A stretch of DNA of 64,000 bases from Selaginella moellendorffii (taxonomy: Eukaryota; Streptophyta; Lycopodiopsida; Selaginellales; Selaginellaceae). The position numbers and the translations under genes are program-made. The notes beneath the pieces were generated by a model. It saw nothing but the letters and a program-made list of their open reading frames with translations, was not told the DNA's origin and ran no database searches. The stretch spans positions 462,365 through 526,364 of the forward strand of contig NW_003314319.1 of NCBI RefSeq assembly GCF_000143415.4, in the 5' to 3' direction. Below, one piece after another: positions 34,657 through 47,600 of the stretch (positions within the stretch are counted from its first letter, which is position 1; every line of letters begins with the position of its first letter).

Positions 34657-35951
34657 GCCAATGCTGATCGATGCCCTCTGCTGCTGCCAAGTCCCATGGA
34701 GAAAGAAAGATATTGTCAATCAATCGAGATCAGCTAAGTAGGTGGTGGTGTGTAGTCTGCTTACCTCTGTGTGTGTGCGTGGCTCAGCTCGTTCTCTTAT
34801 TCTTTTCTCGCAGAGGGACGAGAAGGACGGACGGAACAACAAGGACGGACGGAACAACAGCTCGTCTCTTTGATCATCGGTGCTCCTTTGCCACCGCTGT
34901 TAGGTGGCTGGAACTTTCTGTTATAATACCAAAGGACAAAGCGTGAAAGAAGTGAGAATCTAACACATAAAACTCTCATACCCGTGTGCAAACATCTTGT
35001 CTTTATTTGTTCCCCCTCGATGCTCAATCTCTCTCTCAGGGCCTCCATCATTCTTAATCATACTCGAATTCGTTTGAGACACACCTGCAAGATGGAAGAC
35101 ACAGACTTAATAAGTACCTCTAGATACTTACAGATGCAAGTCAAACTTGGAGCAAGTATCAAATCCCAAGCCAAATCCTCCCATGCCGTGCCGTGCCGTG
35201 CCGTGCCACTGTCCTTCGACTACTGTGCTACGCTTTCTCTTCCAGACAAACGATCAAACATCCCCTAGGTGCTTTACTTCCCGAGGTGGCGATGATCAAT
35301 AGCAACCAGGAGGAAAAGGCTGCTTTATCTAACCTGGTAGCGCTAGACCCGAGCAATGCACGAAGAAAAGCCTGTTCCTTTGTGTTCCTTACCCTGGACT
35401 CCGGACTTTACAGCAACGGTGTTTAAAGCTGTGAGGTATGCCTATACATGTTTCCATGTCTCCACAACGTATATCTGGAATCCAACAACCAGCAACGAAC
35501 GTCGTTAGTACAGGAAAATACAATGCACTGACGGACTGATGGAGAGAGAAGCGGGAAAAGAAACTTAGAAATAGCTGCAGATGATGCAACTTGGCCATTC
35601 TTTCCACACTGTCTCTACTGCACTGCAAGCAAGCTGAAGAAGACTTCACAGGCAGAAGCACTAGTTGTCCATCCCGAATCCCTCTCACTCTCTCTTTCTC
35701 TCTGAAAGGAAACTAAAGCAAGCAAAAAACAAATCTTACAGTCTAGGAAGAGCGAGGCCTTCGAAAAAGACCAACTTCCCATGATGAAAGGCTGGGTGTG
35801 TCTGCGCACTGCAAAGCCAGTACCTGTTTCGCAGACCAAGTTAGCGACGTCACACGTAAATGAAACATACATATACATACACCGGGAAAAAGATTAAACC
35901 CACCTTTCTGTAGCTCGTCCAGGAGTTTCGCCTGTAACGGAAAATGCAAAG

Positions 35952-35977
35952 GCCTGACGTTCCCAAATACGTCAGGC
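35952..35977. repeat. Perfect 9-bp inverted repeat with TGACGT/ACGTCA arms
   Basis: GCCTGACGT, an 8-base loop, and ACGTCAGGC pair perfectly. Each arm contains TGACGT, the core bound by TGA-type bZIP factors, so it can be read as a paired bZIP site or as an RNA hairpin. Confidence 0.7.
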
Positions 35978-37098
35978 AAAGACAACTGAGCGACCGCTGC
36001 AAAGCCAGAAACGGACGAAGGCGGTGTTAGTTTTAATCATTCATTAGTTTCCTTTCTCTCCCGCTCTCTCTTCCTCTCTTTCTGGCAACTTTTTCTGTCA
36101 CATTCAACTCAGTATGCAGAAGCGGTGAGGTGCAAGTAAAACAAACAGAAACTAAAAGAACGGAAAAGACCGGTTGTGAGAGAGGTACCTATCCTGCGAT
36201 GAAGCAGAAACTTTAAAATGTCTAGTAATGACACAGTTAGAGCAATCATCACGCGCGCACTTGCTCTTACATTGATCTAGGTGATCCAAACCACAAATAT
36301 GTTGCTGTCGAGTATGCAGAAGCCTGCACGCAAGAAAAAAGGATAGTGTTGCGATCTCAATAGATACACAAAGTCACTACCTCTTTCACTGCTGCACCGC
36401 TGCTGCCTGAGTGACGAAAATTACTAGTAGCTCTCCACGTCTCTACAAACACAACCACAAGAAATGAATAAAGCAATCAAACGCCCCAGAGCACACCAGG
36501 AAACTAGACTCGCCATGATTTGAGCAAACGTCGCCGGCGGAAGTACCTCACGCCAAAACAAACACAAACTTATCAGCAGTTGTTTCGCGTGAACAAGATA
36601 AAAAACACATCGACAACACAACTTGAAAATAAATTAAACGATAACCAACCCGCGCTCGTTTAACCTTGTATCCACGAGTACACTGCACGCAATGAGAAGA
36701 GAAAAGCGTGCGTTAGTATCCCGATAGATACACAAAAACAAGGTACCGTACCTCGTTCTCCTGCTCTGCTGCTGCCTCAACATGTCACAAACACAAAGAC
36801 ACCAGCTCCTTAATGCAAAGGTTAAGTCTATTAGAATGACTGCTGCCATTTACAAAGAGATGCAAATACATGGACTACAACTAGTCTGAATCAAACCAAG
36901 CAACAAAAGCTACCTCCTACAAGCACACCCTCCACTGCTAAGCTAAATCTATCACCTCCGCCCCGAATGATAAGGAAAAAAAAAAAAAGAGAGCACTGTA
37001 CCCATCCCATTGATGCCCTCGAGCTCCAGTTTCTTGATGCGTCTGTGTATGTGCCTTTGATCCAGTTGGCGGAGTATGCAAGAATTTAGCTGCGTGAA

Positions 37099-38752
37099 TC
37101 AGCTAACCTGCTGGGGATACGTTCCATACGCCTGTGGAAAATTGCCGTAGGCATAGGCTCCAGGATCTTGTGGCGGAGGGGCAAAGCCGTAGCATTCGTA
37201 TCCTTGCCCATAGCCGTAGTAAGGACCGTTCCATTGGTTAAACTCTGGCTGGACCTGCTGTCCCCATGGCTGGAGTGGTCGCTGGTGACAAAGAAGTATC
37301 AGAACCAGATAATTAAGAGCCTCCGCGGCTTACCTGTTTGTTTGCAGGACTTCTGCCCCATGATAAACGAATCGTTTGCTGTCCTATAGTCGAGCCATGA
37401 AGTTTTTGTAAGGCTTCTTCAGCACTCGCCCTACACCACAATCACATGTTAAACTTGTGAACGACAAAAAAAAAACAGAAGACAATTACCTAGTGTAAAA
37501 CTGGACAAAACCACAGTTTTTACCAGCAGGGATCTTGACGTACTGTATATCCCCAAATTGAGAGAAAACCTGCTTCAAATCTTCATCTTTGACACTGTGG
37601 TCCAGTCCACCGACGAAAACCTTCAGGAGGAGTAAAGTTTGAAGTCATCGCAACAAGCTAATTGAAAGAGTGTTACCGTAGTGTTAGATGGGTCATTGTC
37701 AGTTAGAGGTGGAACTCCAAAATTTTGACTCGGGTAGAAAACTGTTAAGGAGTTTCCGTCAGAAAGAAAAGAAGCGAATACAATGACATGAAAGAAAAAG
37801 TTGATAAGAAACATAAAAAAAAACAAACCTTTCGGTGGAATCGTTGCTAAAGATTTCTTAGGTGTTGCAGTACTAATCCTCATGGGACGAGTCGAGCAGT
37901 ACACACCCGCCATTTCTGTCATGGCCCTCATCTTCTCGGCTTCGTCCCCAAACCTCACAAAGCCATAGCCCTTGGAGCGAGCGGTTGTAGTATCCATCAC
38001 CACCTTTGCACCCTTGACAGACGAGTAGCGGCTTTGAAACGTTTCCTGCAGCATGTAATCTGTGACATCCGGCGCGAGGTCCCCCACGAAGATGGAGAAG
38101 TCCGGACCCTGGTCTGGCCTTCTCTCCCCGATCCCAAAACAGGCCCAGTTGAGGCGGAAGGCTATATCTGTCGAAGGCATTTGAGTACCATTAAAAGACT
38201 GAAGGACTTTCTCTGCAGTGCTATGGTTGGTAAACTCAACAAAACCGTAACCCTCTGAATATCCAGTCTGCTTATTGCGTATGACTTTGGCAACTTGTAC
38301 CTAAATGCCAACCAAAGAGAGAAAAGGATTTAAAAACACAAGCCAAGCAAGGCATGGAACGTGAAAAAACGAAAGAGAACAATGCAAGCACTGTCAATGC
38401 ACATTGCAAGAAAAAGAGCCTCTCTTACCTCGGAAGTGTGAGCAAAGCAGCTATAGAGGTAGCCCTCGTCCATCCAGTACTGGAGATCGCCCACCCAGAG
38501 CGTCTTGAGCTCCCCGTTGGCGTGCCCGGGGCTGTGAGCCTGGCCCTGCTTGAGAGGAGGCAGCATGACGCTCACCGGCGGCAGCATTTCTTGCTGTGGC
38601 GGTAGAATCCCGGCCTGTGAAATCCCCAGCTGTGGCGGCATCCATGCCTGCTGCGTCGGCGGCTGCGCTGGCGGCGGCGGCGGCGGACCCTGGTGCTGCT
38701 GCTGCTGCGGAGATTGAGCTTCCGGGGGAGCGTGAGGCGCCGGCGCCTGCAT
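37099..38752 (-). CDS. RBP45/RBP47-type RNA-binding protein (three RRMs)
   Basis: A nuclear/stress-granule poly(A)- and oligo(U)-binding protein of the plant TIA-1/Nam8-like group. Minus-strand exons give a Pro/Gln-rich N-terminus (QSPQQQQHQGPPPPPPAQPP). RRM1 is LKTLWVGDLQYWMDEGYLYSCF...GYSEGYGFVEF. RRM2 is DFSIFVGDLAPDVTDYML...RSKGYGFVRFGDE. A linker (CSTRPMRISTATPKK) leads to RRM3, VFVGGLDHSVKDEDLKQVF...CGFVQFYTRASAEEAL, then TIRLSWGRSP. The tail is Gly/Tyr/Gln-rich (GPYYGYGQGYECYGFAPPPQDPG) and ends YGTYPQQVS. RNP1 and RNP2 aromatics are present in all three RRMs. Start set at the ATG at 38752; the upstream in-frame extension has no ATG. If the GT after the final QQ is used as a donor, a further terminal exon is possible. 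Confidence 0.9.
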
Positions 38753-39335
38753 ATTTCCTGGCGGAAGAACCCTAGCCTCGCCTTGAGAGAAAAACAAGAA
38801 CCTTGGAAAGCTTCCGCGCCGTGGAGGGCCGCGCGCCTCTACGCCGTCTCCTCCTCCAGCGCCGTGCGAGCCAGCGGCATAAGGCCCTAACTAAACCCTA
38901 AAGCCTCCGCGCCCCTGGCCTTCCCAAGCTCCGGGAGAGACAGGGAGAGAGAGAGAGATGGAACACAAAACAGCACAAGGATAGAGGGAAATTCCAGTGG
39001 ACCGCGGCGATTGGCCCAGGGTGGGCACGTGGCGCGCATCCAACAGCCAGTCCCAGCGGCACCGCAACGTCCGTTTGATCCGGCGGAGCGACGGCCGGGA
39101 TCCGTCTGCCGCCACCCCGTGTCACAGCCCTACTTGGAGATATTTCCCCAATTTTGGCGGGGATTCGAACCCCAAACAGCCGAGTATATTCACGCTTTAT
39201 CCTATTTCAACGGCCCAGATTTCCTCCTACAGCTGTCACCGTCGCAAGTTGCTGGATAAAAGGTTGATACTTTTACGAAAAAGGAGTGTGATTTTTTAAG
39301 CTATCTATTTTCGGGAATTAGGGTTCTTGCGAGCT
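38753..39335. promoter_or_regulatory. Divergent promoter region, RBP45 / small membrane protein
   Basis: A 583-base space between divergent genes. It has AGGGTTTAG-type telo-box motifs near both starts (about 38892 and 39318) and a G-box-like CACGTG at about 39026-39031. No gene seen. Confidence 0.5.
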
Positions 39336-39961
39336 ATGGCGTTGGCAGCTTGCAATGCGGCTTGGGCGCCGCGCATGTCTCGCAAATTTCGGGTTTCTCG
39401 AGATCGCAGGGCCCGGGCAGCAACCGTGATGCACGGTTTCGCCCCAGATCTCGTGACTCCGGTCGGGCTCACGTTCAAATTTGAAGTGGAGGAATTGCCG
39501 CCCGAGACATCGCCATTTCACAGGAAACCTGGGGAGAAGAGGCCCATTCCATCGCCCGAGCAGACGCAGGATGGAGCTCAAATCGGAGCGCCCGTGGACA
39601 AGATCGACAGGCTCGACTGGACTGATCCGGGCGATATTTTCCAGTTTGTGGCCATCAGGTAAACAAACGACGAAGCACCAGAAAAAATATCAGCCTTATC
39701 GTTGCGATATTTACTTTGGGTGGCAGTGCCGTGTTGATATTCTTCTTTTGGTTTACAAACTATTACGTTCCCCAAGTGGTTTTCAAGGATGTGTTTGCCA
39801 AGGCCGAAGAGGAGCAAGAACTGGCCAAGCAAGAGGCCGCTAAAACCGCAGCTCAATCACCGCCATCGCCACCGCCACCACCAGAGAGGACGAAGATCAA
39901 CAACAAGCGATACAGGACATTCAAGAAGAAAACGAAGGAACAAGTCGTGATAGACGTGTAA
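39336..39961 (+). CDS. Small plastid-type single-pass membrane protein, unknown function
   Basis: Two exons joined by a short intron (about 39660-39690). The first ~30 residues (MALAACNAAWAPRMSRKFRVSRDRR) are basic, with Ala and Ser, like a transit peptide. A soluble Pro-rich segment with the conserved-looking DKIDRLDWTDPGDIFQFVAI follows, then one hydrophobic helix spanning the splice junction (SLIVAIFTLGGSAVLIFFF, about residues 110-130), then WFTNYYVPQVVFKDVFAKAEEEQ and a charged Pro/Lys-rich tail. The single helix with a charged tail resembles small thylakoid or envelope proteins. I do not recognise the family. Its stop lies 104 bp from the convergent polyubiquitin gene. Confidence 0.7.
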
Positions 39962-40064
39962 AATCAAGCTTGTTCTTCCATTCAAGAATTCGTGTAGAAG
40001 AAATCTAGTTTATTCTACTTCCTTGCTCGAATCAGTCAAGGAATTGTGAATACAAGCAAACTTT

Positions 40065-41216
<1,152 letters not shown>

Positions 41217-41290
41217 CTAAAAATCAAAGAATCAAAGAAACCCTAAAAAATGAATCAAAGAACTGGTGAGGTTGGGGCATGGACGCACCG

Positions 41291-41300
41291 TTTATAAATA
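41291..41300 (-). promoter_or_regulatory. TATA box of the polyubiquitin gene
   Basis: TATTTATAAA on the minus strand, about 80 bp before the start codon, placing the transcript start near 41260. Confidence 0.7.
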
Positions 41301-41424
41301 CGCGAGGATGGAACAGGCGCCGTCGATTGGGGACGGCATCCAAGGGCTCCGATGCGACCGACAAAACTTACCGGCCAAACCAAGTCAATGACGTGGCCGC
41401 CTTCGCCGCCACTTGGAACATACT

Positions 41425-41463
41425 AGAATTTTCCAGGCTCTTTGCTTCCTCGCGGAAATTTCT
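41425..41463 (-). promoter_or_regulatory. Possible heat-shock elements upstream of polyubiquitin
   Basis: Two palindromic nGAAnnTTCn sites, AGAATTTTCC (41425-41434) and GGAAATTTCT (41454-41463), with a further GGAAC and CTTCC nearby, lie about 125-165 bp upstream of the TATA box. Polyubiquitin genes are commonly heat-induced, so heat-shock factor control is plausible but not shown. Confidence 0.4.
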
Positions 41464-43579
41464 CCTCCCAACTTGGCTGTGGAAATTCTTTTGCGATGGC
41501 GCAGAGGACACGCACTCAAAGCGAGATTCTCCAAACCATTGACGAAAAAGCAGCAAATCCATTCAAGCATAATCTTCCTGGGAATCAAACCTCGGATCTT
41601 TTGCTCGGGGATTCCTTCGTACCGCGGGTGACACCACCAAAAGATTCCATCTTAGCTTTAAGTCGGCTTTCCTCGAGATATTCTTTTCGCGATGGTCCGT
41701 CCACCGTATGCTTTGCATCGTTTTGTCATCCAAACGCACTACACCTTGTTTCCACCCCAGAAAACAAAGGGCATCGTCGCGCGGTAGAGCATCGAGCCCG
41801 TGACCTCACGAGGCCCACTCTCCTTGTTTGGCGAGAGAATCAAACTTAATTATGCGTAGTGTTTATCCATGTCAACCACGGGAAATCGAGTGCCAATCCT
41901 CTGAACCTAGCTAGATCTCGCAGCGGGGAGGACAAAATGAGGACACTTTAAGGTACAAAGCTCATCGCATTGGACGGATCGATTTTTGCCCCTTTCTCTT
42001 TGCAGGAATCGTGTGCCCCCAACCAGTTCTTTGGGTGTTGCTATTTTTCTCCACCCCTCGCTCTCATCAGTGCTGCTGGGTATGATGAGAGCTCTGTTTC
42101 TCTCTTTCAGCGAAAGAGGACCCTGGAGGATCTGCGACATCGTGATTGCAACGAGGACTATAGGTAGTGCTCCTCCCACACAAGTACACACCATACACGC
42201 ATCTGTACGTAGTCGGCCATACGTAATGTACGTACTTCTTTTTCTTTGCATTTGCTCGAAATGGAAAGGAAAGGTGGCGCGGGTGATGGCGGTGGTGGCG
42301 GTGGCGGTGATGGTGGCATTCTCGCAGCTACGCAGCCAGCGCAGCCCTCGGAAATCTTTCTAGGCAAAGTAGCTAACACGCACAGAATTACGGCAGACAC
42401 GAACCAGAGATGATTGCATCTTCTCAACGCATTACCGTGAGTGACCTAAACCCAATTCCAAGAACTTCCCTGTTGTCCCAATGCAAGAATCTCACATCAC
42501 ACACTTCAGCATATTGGACACACATACTAGGTACACACCATTTTGGTGCTTCCCCCCATCTCAAACCCTATAAGATAGAAGCCACGGGGTCGGGTCATTC
42601 GATCTGCATGAGCCGAGGATTTTTAACCATTCCGCCAAATTTTTCCTGCGCATTATTGCCCCGCCCCGAATCATTTAAAATCATTTTGCGAAAATCCCGC
42701 TGTCAGGCAAAATCCACTCCCTTCAATTAACCGCGCCACGAGCGCACACGAAACATATCCAAGGGTCTAGTTTGTACCCCGCGGTAAGAACTCCCGTTCC
42801 CCCAGTTCTGGATGACGGACGACGGACGGGCGCCCGTCAGCCGGGCAGCAGCACGCGGCACGGGCAAGCATGCGGCACGTCACCCTCGTCCGTCTTTTTG
42901 GTCCCACCTCGTCGCCGTGACGGGGATGGGTGGGTGGCGCCCGTCGCTTTTCCTTCCCGGGTTTCTGACAGGCGGCCGTCTGGCGAGCCAAGCGTATATA
43001 CCGTATACTTCCGCATTGGGATTTTGCATGCAAACGAACATGCTGTTGCAGTAAATGGAAGGGTTAAATGCATATATACTTGCCATCTATGGGGTTCCAT
43101 GGAATAATGCGCGCGAGGGCATGCGCGCATGAGCGCTCCATGAGCGTCGCATCATGCCCACCATGATGCATCATGTGATGGCGGCTGGCCATGCCATACG
43201 GTGCATGGGGCTCCGTGCTCCCCCCCCAACGTAGAGATCATGGATGGATGGGGTGGAGCCTTATCTCCTTTGATGATACCACACAACAACAGTGTGATCA
43301 TCTAGAACTGCAAGGTTTATATTTTTTGCGGGCAATGATTGGTCCGGCGATCGTTAGGCAAAGCAAAGCAAGCACCAGCCAACAAGGCGTCATGTATAGG
43401 GTTCTTGTTTGCCTTCTTCTTCCTCGCGAGACAACACATCACATCCCACCTTACAACTTACTCCAGCGTCCGCAAGTATCAAAATGTTATTCCAGATCCT
43501 CAGAGATCGAGGGCCCACGTGTGCGGCGAATCCTCAACCGCCCAAACTCCGGATGCCGCCAAAACTCCCCACCGTCCCA

Positions 43580-43585
43580 TATAAA
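43580..43585 (+). promoter_or_regulatory. Orphan TATA box
   Basis: TATAAA in a GC-rich setting (CCCATATAAAGGCG), with a perfect hairpin about 35 bp downstream and no protein gene following. It could drive a short non-coding transcript or a 43-codon ORF starting at 43621. Confidence 0.35.
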
Positions 43586-43618
43586 GGCGTTGCATTCCCC
43601 TTTCGCTATTTCGGACCA

Positions 43619-43639
43619 AGATGCCCACCCAGGGCATCT
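43619..43639. repeat. Perfect 8-bp inverted repeat at the presumed start of the orphan transcript
   Basis: AGATGCCC, loop ACCCA, GGGCATCT. It lies where transcription from the TATA box at 43580 would begin. Confidence 0.55.
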
Positions 43640-43769
43640 GCTACGCTTTAAAAAGAGAATGGAGACATGGCACTGGAATATGCATACCAAGAAATTGTTA
43701 CCGCGCGACACAAGGAGTTCACCCAAGGGTTAATATTTTACTTTTACTTTGAGGATTCCGAGCTCAGCG

Positions 43770-43780
43770 GGAATCGAACC
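43770..43780 (-). other. tRNA-like B box (possible SINE or tRNA relic)
   Basis: GGTTCGATTCC on the minus strand is a perfect Pol III B-box core, set in GACCGCCGGTTCGATTCCCGC, which looks like a T arm with one mismatched pair. No acceptor stem partner or anticodon arm could be folded upstream, so it is not a working tRNA. Confidence 0.3.
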
Positions 43781-44573
43781 GGCGGTCCCACTTCCAGTCC
43801 AAGAGGCCATAGGAAAGCCCGAGCGGCAGCAGATCTATCACCTCGCCAAACAAATGGTTGTTTATTAAGTTTGAGGAGGGAACCATATCTTTGGCCCTTG
43901 CTCTCACCTCACTCAATTCCCTTTGTAGTTTTCATTGCTTGTTGCCTGAGGCAGACTCCACAGCTCTTGTACTTAACACACGGCTCCCCAGGAATAAAGC
44001 TTATACATTGGTTTTGTGATGAAACGAGAGCACGGGATGCCACTCAAGTAAAAGTAAATTGGGCAAGTAATTACAGCCTGACCGTTACGGTGCTGACTGT
44101 GCCCTAGTATCGGCCACGTGGAGTCCCCCGACCCCTCTCTCCTTCACGGCCATGACGGGGATGGCCTTCACGACCCGTCACTATCCCGTGCGCCTGCCGC
44201 ACGTGAGAGTGAAGAGGGAAGGAATTTCGCGACGGCCGCTGCCCGGCACTTCATGGAGGTGGAAGGGACGTCAAGCCCGTCTTAAGGACAGCCCGCCAAG
44301 CTATGGCTAGCTGTCCTCGAGTGTAGTGCGCGCGCGGCTTTCGGAGGACAGTGTCCTTAGCACTGTGAAAGGAGGAAGCCCCTTGTTGTTAAAGAACAAC
44401 GGAGAGCTTTTACATGTCGATAGAAGAGGCTTGAGCGGCGTGCATTTTTTGCTTTATATCCAAGCTTTTAGCTATGGAGCTTTGAGCGAGAGCTAGGGTT
44501 TTCACTCTCGTAGACGAACGAAGCGCCAACGCTGTGCGACAATCGCGAGCGCGAAATTTCCAGCAAGAGCTAG

Positions 44574-44634
44574 GTGAGTTGCGATCGAGTGCTTGCTCCA
44601 CTCTGATTCATAAAAGATTTTCCTGTCAATGCAG
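44574..44634 (+). other. AGO1 5'-UTR intron
   Basis: A GT-AG intron (AG/GTGAGT donor at 44574, TGCAG acceptor at 44634) removes an upstream in-frame ATG at 44629 and leaves GTAAGA before the ATG at 44641. This decides the start codon of AGO1. Confidence 0.7.
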
Positions 44635-44640
44635 GTAAGA

Positions 44641-47600
44641 ATGCCGCGCAGAAGAAAGACGCCGAAAGCGCCTGGGGAGACGTCCAGTCGGCCCGGCGAC
44701 GAGGCCGACAGGCCCGATCCCTCGACCGCGGCCGAGATTTTCCGAAATGCGCCCGCGCCAACGCCCGCGCCGCGAGCGCAGATTGTTCCTTCTCAGCCTC
44801 CTCGCGCTGCTATGGGAGCTCCTCCGAGGCCTCAGGTCCCGCGAGGAGGAGGGCGAGAAGGCGGCGGGAATGGAAACGGTGGAAGATATGGAAGGGGTCG
44901 CGCTGGAAGGGGCTTTCCTCCTCACGAGCCCGGCCATCAGGCTTCTACATCGTCGGCGGTGGTGGCTTCTCAGCAGTCTCAAGCTTACTCAGTCCCTTAC
45001 GGGATGGCTCCTTACTACGGCGTTCCTCCTCCAATTCATTTTGGTCAGATAGCGCAATTTCCTGGAATACCATACGGCCAGGCGCCTCCTCAAGCTCCTC
45101 CGTATGGCCACACCGGCGTGACAATGCCGTTGGCTGGGCCTTCTACGAGTCTCATCGAGGAGAAGCTGGGGAGCTTGCAAGTGCAGCCGCCGGAAGAGCC
45201 TCCTCGCACTCTTGTATCCAGCAAAGCTCTCGGTTTCCCTCGAAGGCCAGGCAAAGGTGTGATGGGCTCCAAGTGCGTGGTGAAGGCGAATCACTTCTTT
45301 GCTGAGCTTCCTGACAAGGATCTTCATCAATATGATGTAAGTTCGAGCTACTCGGTTGGTTTGTTCGAGTTTCTCATTGTTTTTGTGGTTTCACAGGTCA
45401 CAATCACTCCCGAGGTTACATCGCGAGGGGTGAATAGAGCGGTCATGGAGCTGCTCGTGAAGCTCAACAGGGAGGCTCTGGGTCGCAGACTTCCCGCTTA
45501 TGATGGAAGGAAGAGCTTGTACACTGCTGGTCCACTTCCTTTTCAGTATAAAGATTTCCAGGTGACCCTCCCTGACGAAGAGGACGGAACAAATGCGCCA
45601 AGGTAAGCTCCTTTTTACTCCTCGCTTGCGTTTTACAATAATCGCTTTGGTTCTATACACAGGAGGGAGAGATCCTTCAAGATTGTTATAAAATTCGCGG
45701 CACGCGCGGACTTGCACCATCTGGGAGAGTTTCTGGCCGGAAGGCAGCCCAATGCACCCCAGGAAGCTCTCCAAGTTCTCGACATCGTGTTGCGTGAGCT
45801 TCCCACTCACAGGTAGTGGTCTCCCATCAGTCACCGTGGTTTATATATTTAACACCTATTTTTTCAAGGTATTCGCCTGTTGGACGATCATTTTATTCCC
45901 CTGATCTTGGACGGCGACAGCCACTCGGGGATGGCCTGGAAAGTTGGCGCGGGTTTTACCAAAGTATCAGGCCGACGCAGATGGGATTATCGCTTAACAT
46001 CGGTATGTGGTGTGCTGTTTTATAATGTCCTTGTTCTCAGCTAGATCTCTTGACAGATATGTCGTCAACTGCATTCATTGAGCCCTTGCCGGTAGTGGAT
46101 TTTGTTGGACAGCTTTTGGGGAAGGATCTCAGTAGACCTCTCTCGGACGCTGATCGCATTAAGGTCTGATGGATGCAACTCCAATGCTGTGTCGCTAATT
46201 GTCATTCTACAGATCAAAAAGGCATTGCGGGGAGTGAAGGTTGAGGTTACCCACCGAGGTACAATGCGGCGGAAGTACAGGATATCTGGCTTGACCTCAC
46301 AGCCAACGCAAGAACTCACGTAGGGCACACATTACGGTAGCTTTCGTGCTTCTAAAGCATTTTTCAGGTTTCCTGTCGACGAAAGAGGAACTTTGAAGTC
46401 AGTGGTCGAGTATTTTCGCGAAACCTATGGCTACACTATACGCAGTCCATCTTTGCCTTGTCTTGCCGTTGGTAACCAACAAAGACCAAACTACCTACCG
46501 ATGGAGGTAAATCTTTTGTCTTTCGTGTGAAGTGGACGGACGCGTCCTTGGTTTGTCTCAGGTTTGCAAAATTGTCGAAGGTCAGCGCTACTCGAAGAGA
46601 CTGAACGAACGGCAGATCAATAACCTTTTGAAGGTCACATGCCAGCGTCCCAAGGACCGTGAGAACGATATTCTTCAGGTATGCACGTCTTCTAGTTGGG
46701 GAAGTCTTATTTGATGCTGTTGTTGCAGACTGTCCGCCACAACGCTTATCACGACGATCCTTATGCGCAAGAATTTGGCATCCGCATCAGCGATAAGCTA
46801 GCTTCGGTGGAAGCCCGGATACTACCGGCACCACGGGTATGTCTTCCGAAGATCGTTAATTCAAGCTCTAACGTTTTCTGACAGTTGAAGTATCATGATA
46901 CTGGACGGGAGAAAGACTGCCTTCCTCAAGTTGGGCAGTGGAATATGATGAACAAGGTTTTTGTGTCATATTCTGTGAAATCTATATTCTAACACTTTCT
47001 TTTAGAAAATGGTGAACGGAGGAAGTGTCAACTATTGGGCGTGCATAAACTTCTCTCGGGGAGTCCAGGATTCCATTGCACACGATTTCTGTGCTGAGTT
47101 AGCTCTCATGTGTCAGATTTCTGGCATGGTACTTATATTCACCTGATAGTCTCAGTCTGAAAACTTGCTTTTTTTATCAGGCGTTTACTCCGGAGCCCAT
47201 TGTTCCCGTGCAACCTGCAAGGCCAGATCAAGTGGAGCGTGCGCTGAAAATGCTTTGTGGGGAAGTTCAATCAAAAGCTAAAGGGAAAGAGTTGGAATTA
47301 CTCATTGCAATCTTACCAGATAGCAATGGTGCTTTGTATGGTGGGTGGTTGAAGTTCGTACAGTCGTTTGTGAACAGCCCGAGCTTTTTCTGCAGGGGAT
47401 CTGAAGAGAATATGTGAAACGGATCTTGGGCTGATATCGCAGTGTTGCTTAACTAAGCACGTCTATAAAATGACCAAGCAATATCTGGCTAACGTTGCTC
47501 TGAAAATCAACGTCAAGGTATGCTTTGTGAACGCGTGAGGTTTTGAAGAGTGAAACATTTCGAGTGTTGCAGGTTGGTGGGAGAAACACAGTTCTTGTAG

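Larger units (their letters stand above)
33212..37098. other. 3.9-kb non-coding stretch upstream of MYB and downstream of RBP45
   Basis: The longest gene-free stretch in the genic part of the window. It lies between the MYB start and the RBP45 stop, both minus. It carries simple repeats (TGCCG units at about 35184-35206, a GATT run at about 34613-34628), long C/T-rich runs, a TATA-like site at 34649 and a perfect hairpin at 35952. Regulated MYB genes often have long promoters or spliced 5' leaders, so this may be MYB leader DNA. A short open segment on the minus strand near 35900-36000 (LSLPDVFGNVRPLHFPLQAKLLDELQK) could be an exon, but I recognise no family. Confidence 0.45.
41464..44573. 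other. 3.1-kb spacer between polyubiquitin and AGO1
   Basis: No protein gene could be supported. It contains a GGT-rich microsatellite at about 42284-42325, a cluster of CATG/GCATGC palindromes at about 43095-43190 (including ATGATGCATCAT), a TATA box with a downstream hairpin (43580-43639), a tRNA-like B box (43770-43780) and, near its right end, the AGO1 promoter and first leader exon. Confidence 0.5.
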
